DNA of 64,000 nt from Chromobacterium amazonense. GTDB taxonomy: Bacteria; Pseudomonadota; Gammaproteobacteria; Burkholderiales; Chromobacteriaceae. Position 1 is the stretch's first letter; each line of letters opens with the position of its first letter. The DNA lies in assembly GCF_001855565.1 (NCBI RefSeq), contig NZ_MKCR01000031.1, positions 310,001 to 374,000 on the forward strand, read 5' to 3'. The notes beneath the pieces are model-generated. The model worked only from the letters and a program-made list of their open reading frames with translations, was not told where the DNA came from and ran no database searches. The translations under genes and the position numbers were made by a program. Of the stretch, positions 8,617 to 15,976 are shown in pieces.

Positions 8617-9419
8617 TGAAGAAAGGCGCGCACGGCCTGGACGTGCAAGCGCTGCAGCAATGGCTCGCCGCCTTGGGCGCCAAGCTGGCCGTCGATGGCT
8701 GGTATGGCGACGCCACCGAAGCGGCCGTCGCGGATTTCCAGCGCCGCGCCGGCCTGGTGGTGGACGGCATCGCCGGCGGCAAAACCCTGGCCGCGCTGGC
8801 GGGCCAAGCCGGCCCCCGCCTGCTGAGCGAAGCCGACTTGCACGCCGCCGCTGAGCGCCTGAGCGTCGGCGTGTCCGTGGTCAAGGCCATCAATGCGGTG
8901 GAGTCGCGCGGCAGCGGTTTCCTGGCCGACGGCCGCCCCATCATCCTGCTGGAACGCCACGTCGCCTATCAGCGCGCCGGCAAACAGGCCGACCAGTTGG
9001 CTGCGCTATACCCGGCCCTCTGCCACCAGGCCCGCGGCGGCTACGCCGGCGGCGCGGCCGAGTGGGCGCGCTTCACCAGCTTGGCAATCATCGGCGGCGA
9101 ACAGCTGGCTATCGAGTCTTGCAGCTGGGGCGCATTCCAGATCATGGGCTATCACTGGCAGCGGCTGGGCTATGCCAGCGCCGCCGACTGGCGCCTGGCG
9201 ATGGAATCGGGCGAACCGGCCCAGCTCGATGCCTTCGTGCGCTTCATCCTGGCCGAGCCGGCTTTGCTCAAGGCGCTGCAAGCGAAGCGCTGGGCGGACG
9301 TGGCCCGGCTCTACAACGGCCCGGCCTACAAAGCAAACCTCTACGACGCCAAGCTGCAGGCCGCCTATGAGCGGGCCGAACGCATCAATCAAAGCGCGAT
9401 TCAGAAAGGGAACGACTGA
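8607..9419 (+). CDS. Endolysin: peptidoglycan-binding domain + N-acetylmuramidase
   Basis: 270 codons. Residues about 5-62 form a PG_binding_1 repeat (GAHGLDVQALQQWLAALG...GWYGDATEAAVADFQRRAGL). Residues about 80-265 match the N-acetylmuramidase family (DUF3380), with the likely catalytic Glu in KAINAVESRGSGFL and the conserved SCSWGAFQIMGYHW. There is no signal peptide, so release should depend on the holin genes just upstream. It cleaves peptidoglycan at the end of the lytic cycle. The stop overlaps the next small gene (TGATG). Confidence 0.92.
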   Translation: MALMKKGAHGLDVQALQQWLAALGAKLAVDGWYGDATEAAVADFQRRAGLVVDGIAGGKTLAALAGQAGPRLLSEADLHAAAERLSVGVSVVKAINAVESRGSGFLADGRPIILLERHVAYQRAGKQADQLAALYPALCHQARGGYAGGAAEWARFTSLAIIGGEQLAIESCSWGAFQIMGYHWQRLGYASAADWRLAMESGEPAQLDAFVRFILAEPALLKALQAKRWADVARLYNGPAYKANLYDAKLQAAYERAERINQSAIQKGND

Positions 9420-9589
9420 TGGGCATTCCACAGTGGATCTATTTGGGCATGTCCTGCGTGTCGATTGGCATCGAGCTGCAGCGGCATGGGCAAGCCTGCC
9501 AGGGTCGCCACAACTTCTTCGGCGTGCTGTTAGGCCAAGGCATCGTGACGGGTCTGCTCTATTGGGGCGGATTTTTCACCGGAGGCTAA
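9419..9589 (+). CDS. Small membrane protein in the lysis cassette
   Basis: 56 codons (MGIPQWIYLGMSCVS... to ...YWGGFFTGG). The start overlaps the endolysin stop (TGATG) and the stop lies three bases before the spanin start, so it fits tightly into the cassette. One or two hydrophobic stretches (WIYLGMSCVSIGIEL; FFGVLLGQGIVTGLLYWGGFF) suggest a short membrane protein. Function unknown; regulator of lysis timing is a guess from position only. Confidence 0.6.
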   Translation: MGIPQWIYLGMSCVSIGIELQRHGQACQGRHNFFGVLLGQGIVTGLLYWGGFFTGG

Positions 9590-9592
9590 GAC

Positions 9593-10096
9593 ATGTTTCC
9601 AAGCCTGTTATCCCGTCTGCTCCTTGGCGCGGCCTGTGCCGCCGCCCTGCTGGCCGGCTACACCCTGTGGCAGCAAAGCGGCCAGCTCCAGCGCCAGGCG
9701 GCCAGCCTGTCCGCCGCGCAGCGCAACAGCGCCACGCTGGCCGAACGCAACCGCGCCCAGGCCGAGCAACTGGCCGCCCAGGGCGCCGCCATTCAGCAGC
9801 AGCAAGCCGCCAACCGCGAGCTGGCCAGCCAGCTGTCTGCCCTGTCCCGTCAACACGCCGCCGCCGCTGCGAAACTGGAGGCCGCCATCCATGCCACGCC
9901 TGCCGCTGCTGCCTGGGGTAGCGCTGTTATCCCTGATCCTGTTGCCCGCCTGCTCGACACCACCGGCCAGCCCGCCTTCGCGCCCACTGCTGATCCTGAC
10001 CTGCCCGACGGTAACGGCCTGCGCCCTACCGGCGTTGGCGCCGATCACCAACGCCCAGCTGGCGGACAGCTGGCAGCAACACCGGGCGGCGCTTGA
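9593..10096 (+). CDS. Inner-membrane spanin (Rz-like)
   Basis: 167 codons. N-terminal hydrophobic anchor (LLGAACAAALLAGYTLW), then a long Gln/Ala-rich helical region (about 28-100) of the kind seen in Rz/LysB i-spanins, ending in a proline-rich tail. It should anchor in the inner membrane and pair with the lipoprotein encoded at 9891 to fuse inner and outer membranes after peptidoglycan loss. The proline-rich C-terminus is read from the same DNA as the nested partner, so its composition may partly reflect the overlap. Confidence 0.8.
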   Translation: MFPSLLSRLLLGAACAAALLAGYTLWQQSGQLQRQAASLSAAQRNSATLAERNRAQAEQLAAQGAAIQQQQAANRELASQLSALSRQHAAAAAKLEAAIHATPAAAAWGSAVIPDPVARLLDTTGQPAFAPTADPDLPDGNGLRPTGVGADHQRPAGGQLAATPGGA

Positions 10097-10151
10097 GCAA
10101 TGCGCCGCACAGATCAACCACATCATCCAATGCCAATCACGCCATGACTGA
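9891..10151 (+). CDS. Outer-membrane spanin lipoprotein (Rz1-like), nested in Rz frame
   Basis: 86 codons in the +1 frame relative to the i-spanin gene. It begins inside that gene and extends 55 bases past it. N-terminus MPRLPLLPGVALLSLILLPAC is a lipoprotein signal with lipobox LLPAC and modified Cys21, followed by a proline-rich stretch. This is the classic Rz/Rz1 overlapping arrangement. The protein should be lipidated and sit in the outer membrane. Its stop overlaps the following gene start. Confidence 0.8.
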   Translation: MPRLPLLPGVALLSLILLPACSTPPASPPSRPLLILTCPTVTACALPALAPITNAQLADSWQQHRAALEQCAAQINHIIQCQSRHD

Positions 10152-10350
10152 TTTCTACGACCGCGCCCAGGAACTGGAGCAACGCCAGCGCGAAGAAGCC
10201 CTCGCCCGCCAGTTCGCCCATCTCACCCACGGCGCCAGCCTGAGCCACTGCGAAGACTGCGCCGAGCCGATACCGGAAGCGCGCCAGCGCATCATTGCCG
10301 GCTGCACCCGCTGTGTGCAGTGCCAGGAAGATCATGAACAAGCCCGCTGA
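10144..10350 (+). CDS. TraR/DksA-type zinc-finger protein
   Basis: 68 codons. A short charged N-terminal helix (DRAQELEQRQREEALARQF) is followed by a C4 zinc finger with Cys36, Cys39, Cys54 and Cys57 (CEDC...CTRC). This layout is that of the small phage/plasmid TraR proteins, which bind RNA polymerase through the secondary channel and mimic DksA plus ppGpp. The gene overlaps the o-spanin stop and the start of R, inside the late operon, so it may modulate host transcription late in infection (inference). Confidence 0.82.
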   Translation: MTDFYDRAQELEQRQREEALARQFAHLTHGASLSHCEDCAEPIPEARQRIIAGCTRCVQCQEDHEQAR

Positions 10351-10804
10351 CCTGCGCCGCGCAGTCGAGGCTGCCTTGCCGGCGCTGCGCGACAACCCCG
10401 ACCGCCTGATCATGCTGGTGGAAGATGGCGGCATCGTCACGGCACCGGGCCGGCTGCATTTCGGCTACCGCTACACGCTGAAGCTGGTCATCACCGATTT
10501 CACCGGCCATCTGGACCAGCTCATCATCCCGCTGCGAGCCTGGATCGAGCAGAACGAGCCGCCGCTGGTGCAAAACCCGGAGCGGCTGGAGAAAGGTTTC
10601 CGCTTTGAAGTGGAATGGATCAGCGCCACGGCGGTGGATGTGCAGATCACCCTGCAGCTGTCCGAAGGCGTGCGCGTGGACGTGGGCCAGCACGGCAATG
10701 TTACGGCCACCCACTACGGCGAGCCGGCCGAACCCTTCGCCGGCGTCGAATACTGGACCATCACCGTGAAGGGCGAAACCGTCTATGACAATCGCCCGGC
10801 TTGA
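10334..10804 (+). CDS. R: Tail completion protein (P2 gpR family)
   Basis: 156 codons (P2 R about 155). Start at 10334 (MNKPADLRRAV) with AGGAAG upstream. The family core HFGYRYTLKLVITDFTGH...LIIPLRAWIEQNEPP is present. gpR and gpS complete the tail before it joins the head. It overlaps the TraR-like gene by 17 bases and S by 20 bases. Confidence 0.9.
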   Translation: MNKPADLRRAVEAALPALRDNPDRLIMLVEDGGIVTAPGRLHFGYRYTLKLVITDFTGHLDQLIIPLRAWIEQNEPPLVQNPERLEKGFRFEVEWISATAVDVQITLQLSEGVRVDVGQHGNVTATHYGEPAEPFAGVEYWTITVKGETVYDNRPA

Positions 10805-11231
10805 ATCCGAGCTGTCCGGCCTGCTGCAAAAGGTGGCGCCGGCCGCTCGCCGCGCCCTGGCCCGCGACATCGGCCGCGCCCTGCGCCAAAGCCAGCAAAA
10901 GCGCATCGCCGCCCAACAGAACCCGGACGGCAGCGGTTATACCTCACGCCGGCCGCAATACCGCGAGCAAAAGGGGCGCATCCGCCGCCAGATGTTCGCC
11001 AAGCTGCGCACCGCGCGCTGGCTCAAGATCGAAGCCAATGCCGGCGGCGTGGAAGTCGGTTTCCTGCGCCAGGTGGAACGCATCGCCCGCGTCCACCAAT
11101 ACGGCCTGCGCGACCGCATCAGCCGTCACACCCAGCGTGAAGCGCAATACCCGGCGCGCGAGCTGCTGGGGTTGACCCAGCAAGATTTCGAGCTGATCCG
11201 CGGCAAAGTCCTGGACCAGCTCGCCAAATAG
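10785..11231 (+). CDS. S: Tail completion / virion morphogenesis protein (P2 gpS family)
   Basis: 148 codons (P2 S about 150). Contains the phage virion morphogenesis signature: a basic N-terminal part, DGSGYTSRRPQYREQKGRIR and VHQYGLRDR, then YPARELLGLTQQDFE. It works with gpR in tail completion. The start lies 20 bases inside the R gene. Confidence 0.9.
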   Translation: MTIARLESELSGLLQKVAPAARRALARDIGRALRQSQQKRIAAQQNPDGSGYTSRRPQYREQKGRIRRQMFAKLRTARWLKIEANAGGVEVGFLRQVERIARVHQYGLRDRISRHTQREAQYPARELLGLTQQDFELIRGKVLDQLAK

Positions 11232-11270
11232 CACCGCCATACCCGTAACACCCGCAACAAAAGGAACTAC

Positions 11271-11990
11271 ATGTCCATTCAGCTGCACAACGCCGACTGC
11301 CTGCGTTTCCTCCCCACCCTGCCCGCCAACCACTTCGATCTGATCCTGACCGATCCGCCGTACTCCTCTGGCGGCCTGCACACCGCCACGCGCCAGCAGC
11401 CGCCCGCTACCAAATACCTTGGCAACGATGTTAAACGCCCGGTCCACCAGTTCGCCCACGACAACAAAGACCAGCGCAGCTGGTGCCGCTGGTGCGTGGA
11501 ATGGCTGACCGAGTGCCACCGCGTGCTGAAAGACGGCCACCTGATCGCCATCTTCATCGACTGGCGGCAACTGCCCACCCTGACCGATGCCCTGCAGATG
11601 GCAGGCTTCCTGTGGCAAGGCGTGGCCGCCTGGGACAAGACCAACGGCGGCGCCAGGCCGCGCCAAGGCGGACTCAAACAGCAGGCGGAATTCATCGTGT
11701 GGGCCAGCAAGGGCAAACTACGCAAGGCCGATATCTACCTGCCCGGCGTGTTCCAAGGCCGCAAGCCGACCAATGCCTACCACATCACCGCCAAGCCGGT
11801 GGCCGTGATGGAAGAGCTATGCAAGCTGGCCGGCCCCAGCGGCCATGTGCTGGACCCGTTCGCCGGCGGTGGCGCCACCCTGGTGGCGGCGCGCAATCTT
11901 GGCCTGTCCGCCATAGGCTGCGAGCTGGAGCCGGAAATTTACCGCCAGGCGCGGCTGGCGTTGGAGGCTTCACAGCCTCTCGCCGCCTAG
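11271..11990 (+). CDS. Phage DNA methyltransferase (DPPY class)
   Basis: 239 codons. Motif IV is TDPPY at residues 27-31; motif I is LDPFAGGGATLVAA near 194. This motif order (catalytic DPPY first, SAM-binding FxGxG last) is the beta class of amino-methyltransferases, modifying adenine N6 or cytosine N4. No nuclease partner lies beside it, so it is probably an orphan phage methyltransferase that shields phage DNA from host restriction; target unknown. P2 itself has no gene between S and V, so this is an accessory insertion. Good start at 11271 behind AAAGGAACTAC. Confidence 0.88.
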   Translation: MSIQLHNADCLRFLPTLPANHFDLILTDPPYSSGGLHTATRQQPPATKYLGNDVKRPVHQFAHDNKDQRSWCRWCVEWLTECHRVLKDGHLIAIFIDWRQLPTLTDALQMAGFLWQGVAAWDKTNGGARPRQGGLKQQAEFIVWASKGKLRKADIYLPGVFQGRKPTNAYHITAKPVAVMEELCKLAGPSGHVLDPFAGGGATLVAARNLGLSAIGCELEPEIYRQARLALEASQPLAA

Positions 11991-11993
11991 CGG

Positions 11994-12014
11994 TTGTGCT
12001 GTCGCGCCACACAA
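11994..12014. promoter_or_regulatory. Candidate Ogr-type late-promoter dyad before V
   Basis: TTGTG, 11 bases, CACAA, immediately after the methyltransferase stop and 46 nt before the V start. Same sequence and spacing as the dyad between P and O. P2 also has a late promoter before V. Confidence 0.6.
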
Positions 12015-12060
12015 CACCCACCGCGCGACACCCCGCGCCGGCCTGTGCAAACTGGTCGGC

Positions 12061-12732
12061 ATGCAAAACTTCGCTGACCTCTCCCGCCGCATCGAGTCGC
12101 TGATCCGCCTCGGCACCATTGCCGAGGTGGATCACGCCGCGCGGCGCGTGCGCGTCCAGACCGGCGCGCTGACCAGCAACTGGCTGCCTTGGGGCGCGCA
12201 CCGCGCCGGGCAAACCCGCGACTGGAACCCGCCCACGGCGGGCGAGCAAGTGCTGCTGCTCTGCCCCAGCGGCGACCCGGCCGGCGGCGTGGCGCTGTTG
12301 GCCATCTATTCCGACGCCTTCGACGCCCCCAGCAGCAGCTCGGACGAGCATCTAACCGTCTACCCGGACGGCGCCCGTATTCTTTACAACCACGCCACTG
12401 GCGCGCTGGCCGTCAGCGGCATTCAAACCGCCCTGGTGCAAGCGGCGCAGCGCGTCACCGTGGACTGCCCGGAATCGCTGTTTACTGGCAACGTCACCAT
12501 CCAAGGCCGGCTGACCGTGCTGGGCGATGTGTTCGCCAAGGCGAAAGCCACCGTATCCGGCCTGTTCAGCTACCTGGCCGGGATGTCCGGTTCCGGCGGC
12601 GCAGGCGGAGCCACCACCATCAGCGGCAGCATCACCCATCGCGGCGGCGCGCTGTCGTCCAATGGCGTGGTGCTGGACAGCCACACCCACCCGGACGCCC
12701 ACGGCGGCAACACGGAAGGGCCGAACCCATGA
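12061..12732 (+). CDS. V: Baseplate assembly protein V / spike (P2 gpV family)
   Basis: 223 codons (P2 V about 211). The N-terminal OB-like region aligns with P2 V (GTIAEVDHAARRVRVQTGAL, then NWLPWGAHRAG). The C-terminal glycine-rich beta-helical part (about 150-215) ends with SHTHPDAHGG; the HxH motif binds iron at the tip of P2-type spikes. The protein punctures the outer membrane. No good ribosome-binding site precedes the ATG at 12061, but the start matches the family N-terminus. Confidence 0.92.
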   Translation: MQNFADLSRRIESLIRLGTIAEVDHAARRVRVQTGALTSNWLPWGAHRAGQTRDWNPPTAGEQVLLLCPSGDPAGGVALLAIYSDAFDAPSSSSDEHLTVYPDGARILYNHATGALAVSGIQTALVQAAQRVTVDCPESLFTGNVTIQGRLTVLGDVFAKAKATVSGLFSYLAGMSGSGGAGGATTISGSITHRGGALSSNGVVLDSHTHPDAHGGNTEGPNP

Positions 12733-13082
12733 ACGCCATCGGTCTGAATCCCGCCACCGGCCGCAGCTTGGGCGGCGACGATCATCTGCGCCGCAGCATT
12801 GCTTGCATCCTCACCACGCCGCGCGGCTCGCGCCTGGCGCGCCGGACCTTTGGCTCGTTGCTGCCGGAGCTGATCGACCAGCCGCTAAACGGTAAAACCC
12901 GCATGCAGGCCATGGCCGCCAGCGTGATGGCGCTGGCCGAATGGGAGCCGCGCATCGAGCTATCCCGCGTGCTGCTCAGCGTCGGCGCCGGCGACCAAGC
13001 CGGCCGCCTCACCATCGACATACAGGCCAAGCGCCGCGACAGCGGCCAGCCCTTGGCCTATTCCATCCCCGTGCGAGGCTGA
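12729..13082 (+). CDS. W: Baseplate wedge protein W (P2 gpW / gp25-like)
   Basis: 117 codons. The GPW_gp25 family signature is clear: DDHLRRSIACILTTPRGSRLARRTFGS followed by LPELIDQPLN and the acidic WEPRIELSRV region. It is a lysozyme-like baseplate wedge component without lytic activity in P2. The start overlaps the V stop (ATGA). Confidence 0.92.
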   Translation: MNAIGLNPATGRSLGGDDHLRRSIACILTTPRGSRLARRTFGSLLPELIDQPLNGKTRMQAMAASVMALAEWEPRIELSRVLLSVGAGDQAGRLTIDIQAKRRDSGQPLAYSIPVRG

Positions 13083-13084
13083 CC

Positions 13085-14077
13085 ATGGCCATCGACCTCA
13101 CCCGCCTGCCCGCGCCGGCCATCATCGAGCCGCTGGACTACGAAGCCCTGCTGGCCGAATACAAGGCCCAGTTGCTGCAGTTGGCGCCGGCCGAACTGCG
13201 CGACAGCCTGGCCGCGGCGCTGCAACTGGAAAGCGAGTCGCTGACCTTGCTGCTGGAGCTGGCCGCCTACCGCGACCTGCTGCAGCGCCAGCGCATCAAC
13301 GAGGCGGCCAAAGCCTCGCTGTTGGCCTACGCCGAGAAGACCGATCTCGACAACCGCGCCGCCGACTACGGCGTGCAGCGCTTGCTGATCCAGCCGGCCA
13401 ACCCGGACGCCACCCCGCCGACCGACGCCATATGGGAAAGTGACGAGCGCCTGCGCTACCGCGCGCAGATGGCGCTGGAAGGGCTGAGCGTAGCCGGCAG
13501 CCGCGGCGCGTATGAGTTCCATGCGCTGCGCGCCAGCGGCGACATTGCCGGCGCTTTCATCGACAGCCCGACCTTCCGCGCCGTTGCCGTGCCACCGGCC
13601 ATCGCCGGCCAGCTGCCCGCCGGCGCTATTGTGCTGGCCTGCGATTACGCCGCTGGCCTGGACAGCCCATTGCCCGGCGATGTGTCCATCGCGGTGCTGC
13701 CGCGCCAGGGCTTAGACGGCGCGGACTTGCCGGCGAGAGTGGAGCTGCTGCTGCGCGACGACGATGTCCGGCCCATCACCGACCGGCCGCGCGCGCTGCT
13801 GGGCCAAGCCATTCCATTTGAAGTCGACGCCACCATCGAGATGGAGCAAGGACCAGATTTGGACGTGGTGCTGAAGGCCGCGCGCGAAGCGTTAGCGAAC
13901 ATGCTGGCTCATACACGCCAGTTACACGGCGAGGTGGCGCGATCCGCTATTTTCGGCGCGCTGCACGTCCATGGCGTGCGCCGCGTCGAACTGCGCGCAC
14001 CCGCCGATGACATTCGCTGCGACGGCCGCCACTACCCGGACTGCCGCAAGGTGCGGCTGGTGAGGGCCGACGCATGA
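13085..14077 (+). CDS. J: Baseplate protein J (P2 gpJ family)
   Basis: 330 codons (P2 J about 302). Baseplate_J family: N-terminal DLTRLPAPAIIEPLDYEALLAEYKAQ, the central TPPTDAIWESDERLRYRAQMALEGLSVAGSRGAYEFHA region, and the C-terminal V...RVELRAPADDIRCD block. Forms the outer edge of the baseplate with I. It starts two bases after W and overlaps I by four bases. Confidence 0.93.
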   Translation: MAIDLTRLPAPAIIEPLDYEALLAEYKAQLLQLAPAELRDSLAAALQLESESLTLLLELAAYRDLLQRQRINEAAKASLLAYAEKTDLDNRAADYGVQRLLIQPANPDATPPTDAIWESDERLRYRAQMALEGLSVAGSRGAYEFHALRASGDIAGAFIDSPTFRAVAVPPAIAGQLPAGAIVLACDYAAGLDSPLPGDVSIAVLPRQGLDGADLPARVELLLRDDDVRPITDRPRALLGQAIPFEVDATIEMEQGPDLDVVLKAAREALANMLAHTRQLHGEVARSAIFGALHVHGVRRVELRAPADDIRCDGRHYPDCRKVRLVRADA

Positions 14078-14709
14078 GCCGCCATCTATTGCCGCCGAAC
14101 CGCACGCCGCTGGAGTCCGCGCTGGCGGACGCCTGCGCGATCGATCTCGACGTTTCGCCGCTGCGCGGCCTGGCCGACTCGGCACGGTGCCCAGCGGCGC
14201 TGCTGCCCTGGCTGGCCTGGTCGATGTCGGTGGATAGCTGGGATGAGGCGCTGACGGAGCGGCAACAGCGTGCGCTGATCCGCGAATCCATCCCGATTCA
14301 CAAGCGCAAGGGCACAGCCGGCGCGGTGCGCCGCGCCATGACGGCGCTGGGCCTCAGCATCGAATACCGCGAGTGGCGCGAGATCCCTGGCGCGGCGCCC
14401 TACACCTTCCAGCTGACAGCCTGGGCCAACGACAACCACAGCCCGGACGGGCCGCTGCTGGACGCCGACCTTTACCGCCGCCTGCGCCGGGTAGTGGACG
14501 AAGCCAAGAACGAGCGTAGCCATTACGAACTGCGCGTAGGCGCGCAGTTTGACCAGCTGCAGCGCCTGGCCAGCGTGGCGCGCATCAGCGCCGTGCAGCG
14601 CGACGCCGCGCAATGCCTGCCGCCGCCAGCGCATCCCATCACCCATCTCATGCAGGCCGCTAGCGCCGCCCAGGCGCGCGGTGTGCTGCGCTTTTCCATG
14701 GAGGGATAA
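14074..14709 (+). CDS. I: Tail/baseplate protein I (P2 gpI family)
   Basis: 211 codons (P2 I about 176). Typical N-terminal RTPLESALADACAIDLDVSPLRGLADSARCPAALLPWLAW, then QQRALIRESIPIHKRKGTAGAVRRAM. Connects the baseplate to the fibres. The C-terminal ~35 residues exceed the P2 protein. Overlap with J as ATGA. Confidence 0.92.
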   Translation: MSRHLLPPNRTPLESALADACAIDLDVSPLRGLADSARCPAALLPWLAWSMSVDSWDEALTERQQRALIRESIPIHKRKGTAGAVRRAMTALGLSIEYREWREIPGAAPYTFQLTAWANDNHSPDGPLLDADLYRRLRRVVDEAKNERSHYELRVGAQFDQLQRLASVARISAVQRDAAQCLPPPAHPITHLMQAASAAQARGVLRFSMEG

Positions 14710-14712
14710 ACC

Positions 14713-15513
14713 GTGAGTACCCCATTAATCCCGCAGCTACTGGACAGCGGCCTGGCCGCCATCCAATTAGCCAGCGGCGACGGCGTCAAACTGCGCATCA
14801 CCCACATCGCGCTGGGCGATGCTGGCTACACACCCACCGCCGGACAAACCAGCTTGCAGCATGAAATCGTCCGCTATCCCATCGCCGATGGCAAAAGCGT
14901 CGGCCCGCGCCAGCTGCATCTGACGGCGCTGGCTGATGACAGCGCCGAGTTCTGGGTACGCGAGGTCGGTTTCGTGCTGGAAAACGGCTCATTCCTAGCG
15001 GTGTGGAGCTCCCCCAGCCGCGCATTGGCCTACAAGCAGGCGGGACTTGAGCTGCTGCTGGCCTACGACCTGACCCTGGCCGGGGTGCCGCCGGATAGCG
15101 TCGTCGTCCAATCCACCGGCGCCGGCCTGAGCCTGCATCTAGCCGAGGAGCTGGCCAGCCTGGCCGCTTCGGCCGTCGCAGGCATGCAGGTGGATCTGCA
15201 GCAGGATGCGCAGTTAGCCCATTACGGGCAAGAGCTGTCCGTGGTGCGGACACACCTAGAGGAATTAAACCAACGCGCTATGCGCAGCGAGATTGATCAC
15301 GGCAGTCGGCTTGCCCGTGCCGAAGAGGCACAGCGCCAGCATGGCAACCAGTTGTTGGCGCTGGCCGAATCGGATCGCCAAACCTCACAACGGCTCGATG
15401 CGCTGGCTAGCCAGCAGACATCCGAACACGCCAACCTGCTCGCCCTGCACGCCGCCAATTCGGCCGCCATCGTTGACCTGCAAAACCATTATTTGAAAGG
15501 AGTTACCGCATGA
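14713..15513 (+). CDS. H: Tail-fibre N-terminal / tail-collar protein (P2 gpH N-domain type)
   Basis: 266 codons from GTG at 14713. Residues about 3-150 match the phage tail-collar fibre domain that attaches P2 gpH to the baseplate (IPQLLDSGLAAIQLASGDGVKLRITHIALG...). The remainder is a predicted coiled coil rich in Gln, Ala and Glu (about 155-262). It is far shorter than P2 H (about 670) and has no receptor-binding tip, so the adsorption domain is probably supplied by the following, now broken, gene. Its stop overlaps the next start (ATGA). Confidence 0.85.
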   Translation: MSTPLIPQLLDSGLAAIQLASGDGVKLRITHIALGDAGYTPTAGQTSLQHEIVRYPIADGKSVGPRQLHLTALADDSAEFWVREVGFVLENGSFLAVWSSPSRALAYKQAGLELLLAYDLTLAGVPPDSVVVQSTGAGLSLHLAEELASLAASAVAGMQVDLQQDAQLAHYGQELSVVRTHLEELNQRAMRSEIDHGSRLARAEEAQRQHGNQLLALAESDRQTSQRLDALASQQTSEHANLLALHAANSAAIVDLQNHYLKGVTA

Positions 15514-15976
15514 GCCTGGAATCGAGCATTGCCGACCTGGTGCGCGCCTCTACAGATCTGACTGCCACCGTGCGCGGCAAGACGGGTGAAATCGACGCCA
15601 AGGTGGCGGCGAAGATTAGCGAGATGGAGGCTTGGCGGAGCAGTGCTGCGCGATGAATTCGCCAGCATCCTAGTTCATGAAATTCGGGTGGAGGGCAAGG
15701 CGGATCATTGGTATCCCGTGGTATTTGACCTGCCAGCAAGGCGCGTCGGCGATATCCAGATTGCTCGTTTTGTTCATCAGGATGAGGACAAGTATGGAAG
15801 GTTTAATGGGCATGTACTTCTGCACCTACGGGCGATGTCCGGAGAGTGGGGCGGCACACCCGCTTTCCTTTATCCAGTTTCATATGGTTACGGCCAAGGA
15901 TTATTTGACACCACACCCCCCATCGCCAATTTCGCGTTGACTGCCTACGGCATGAAGGCTGTGGTGTGGTTGTTAG

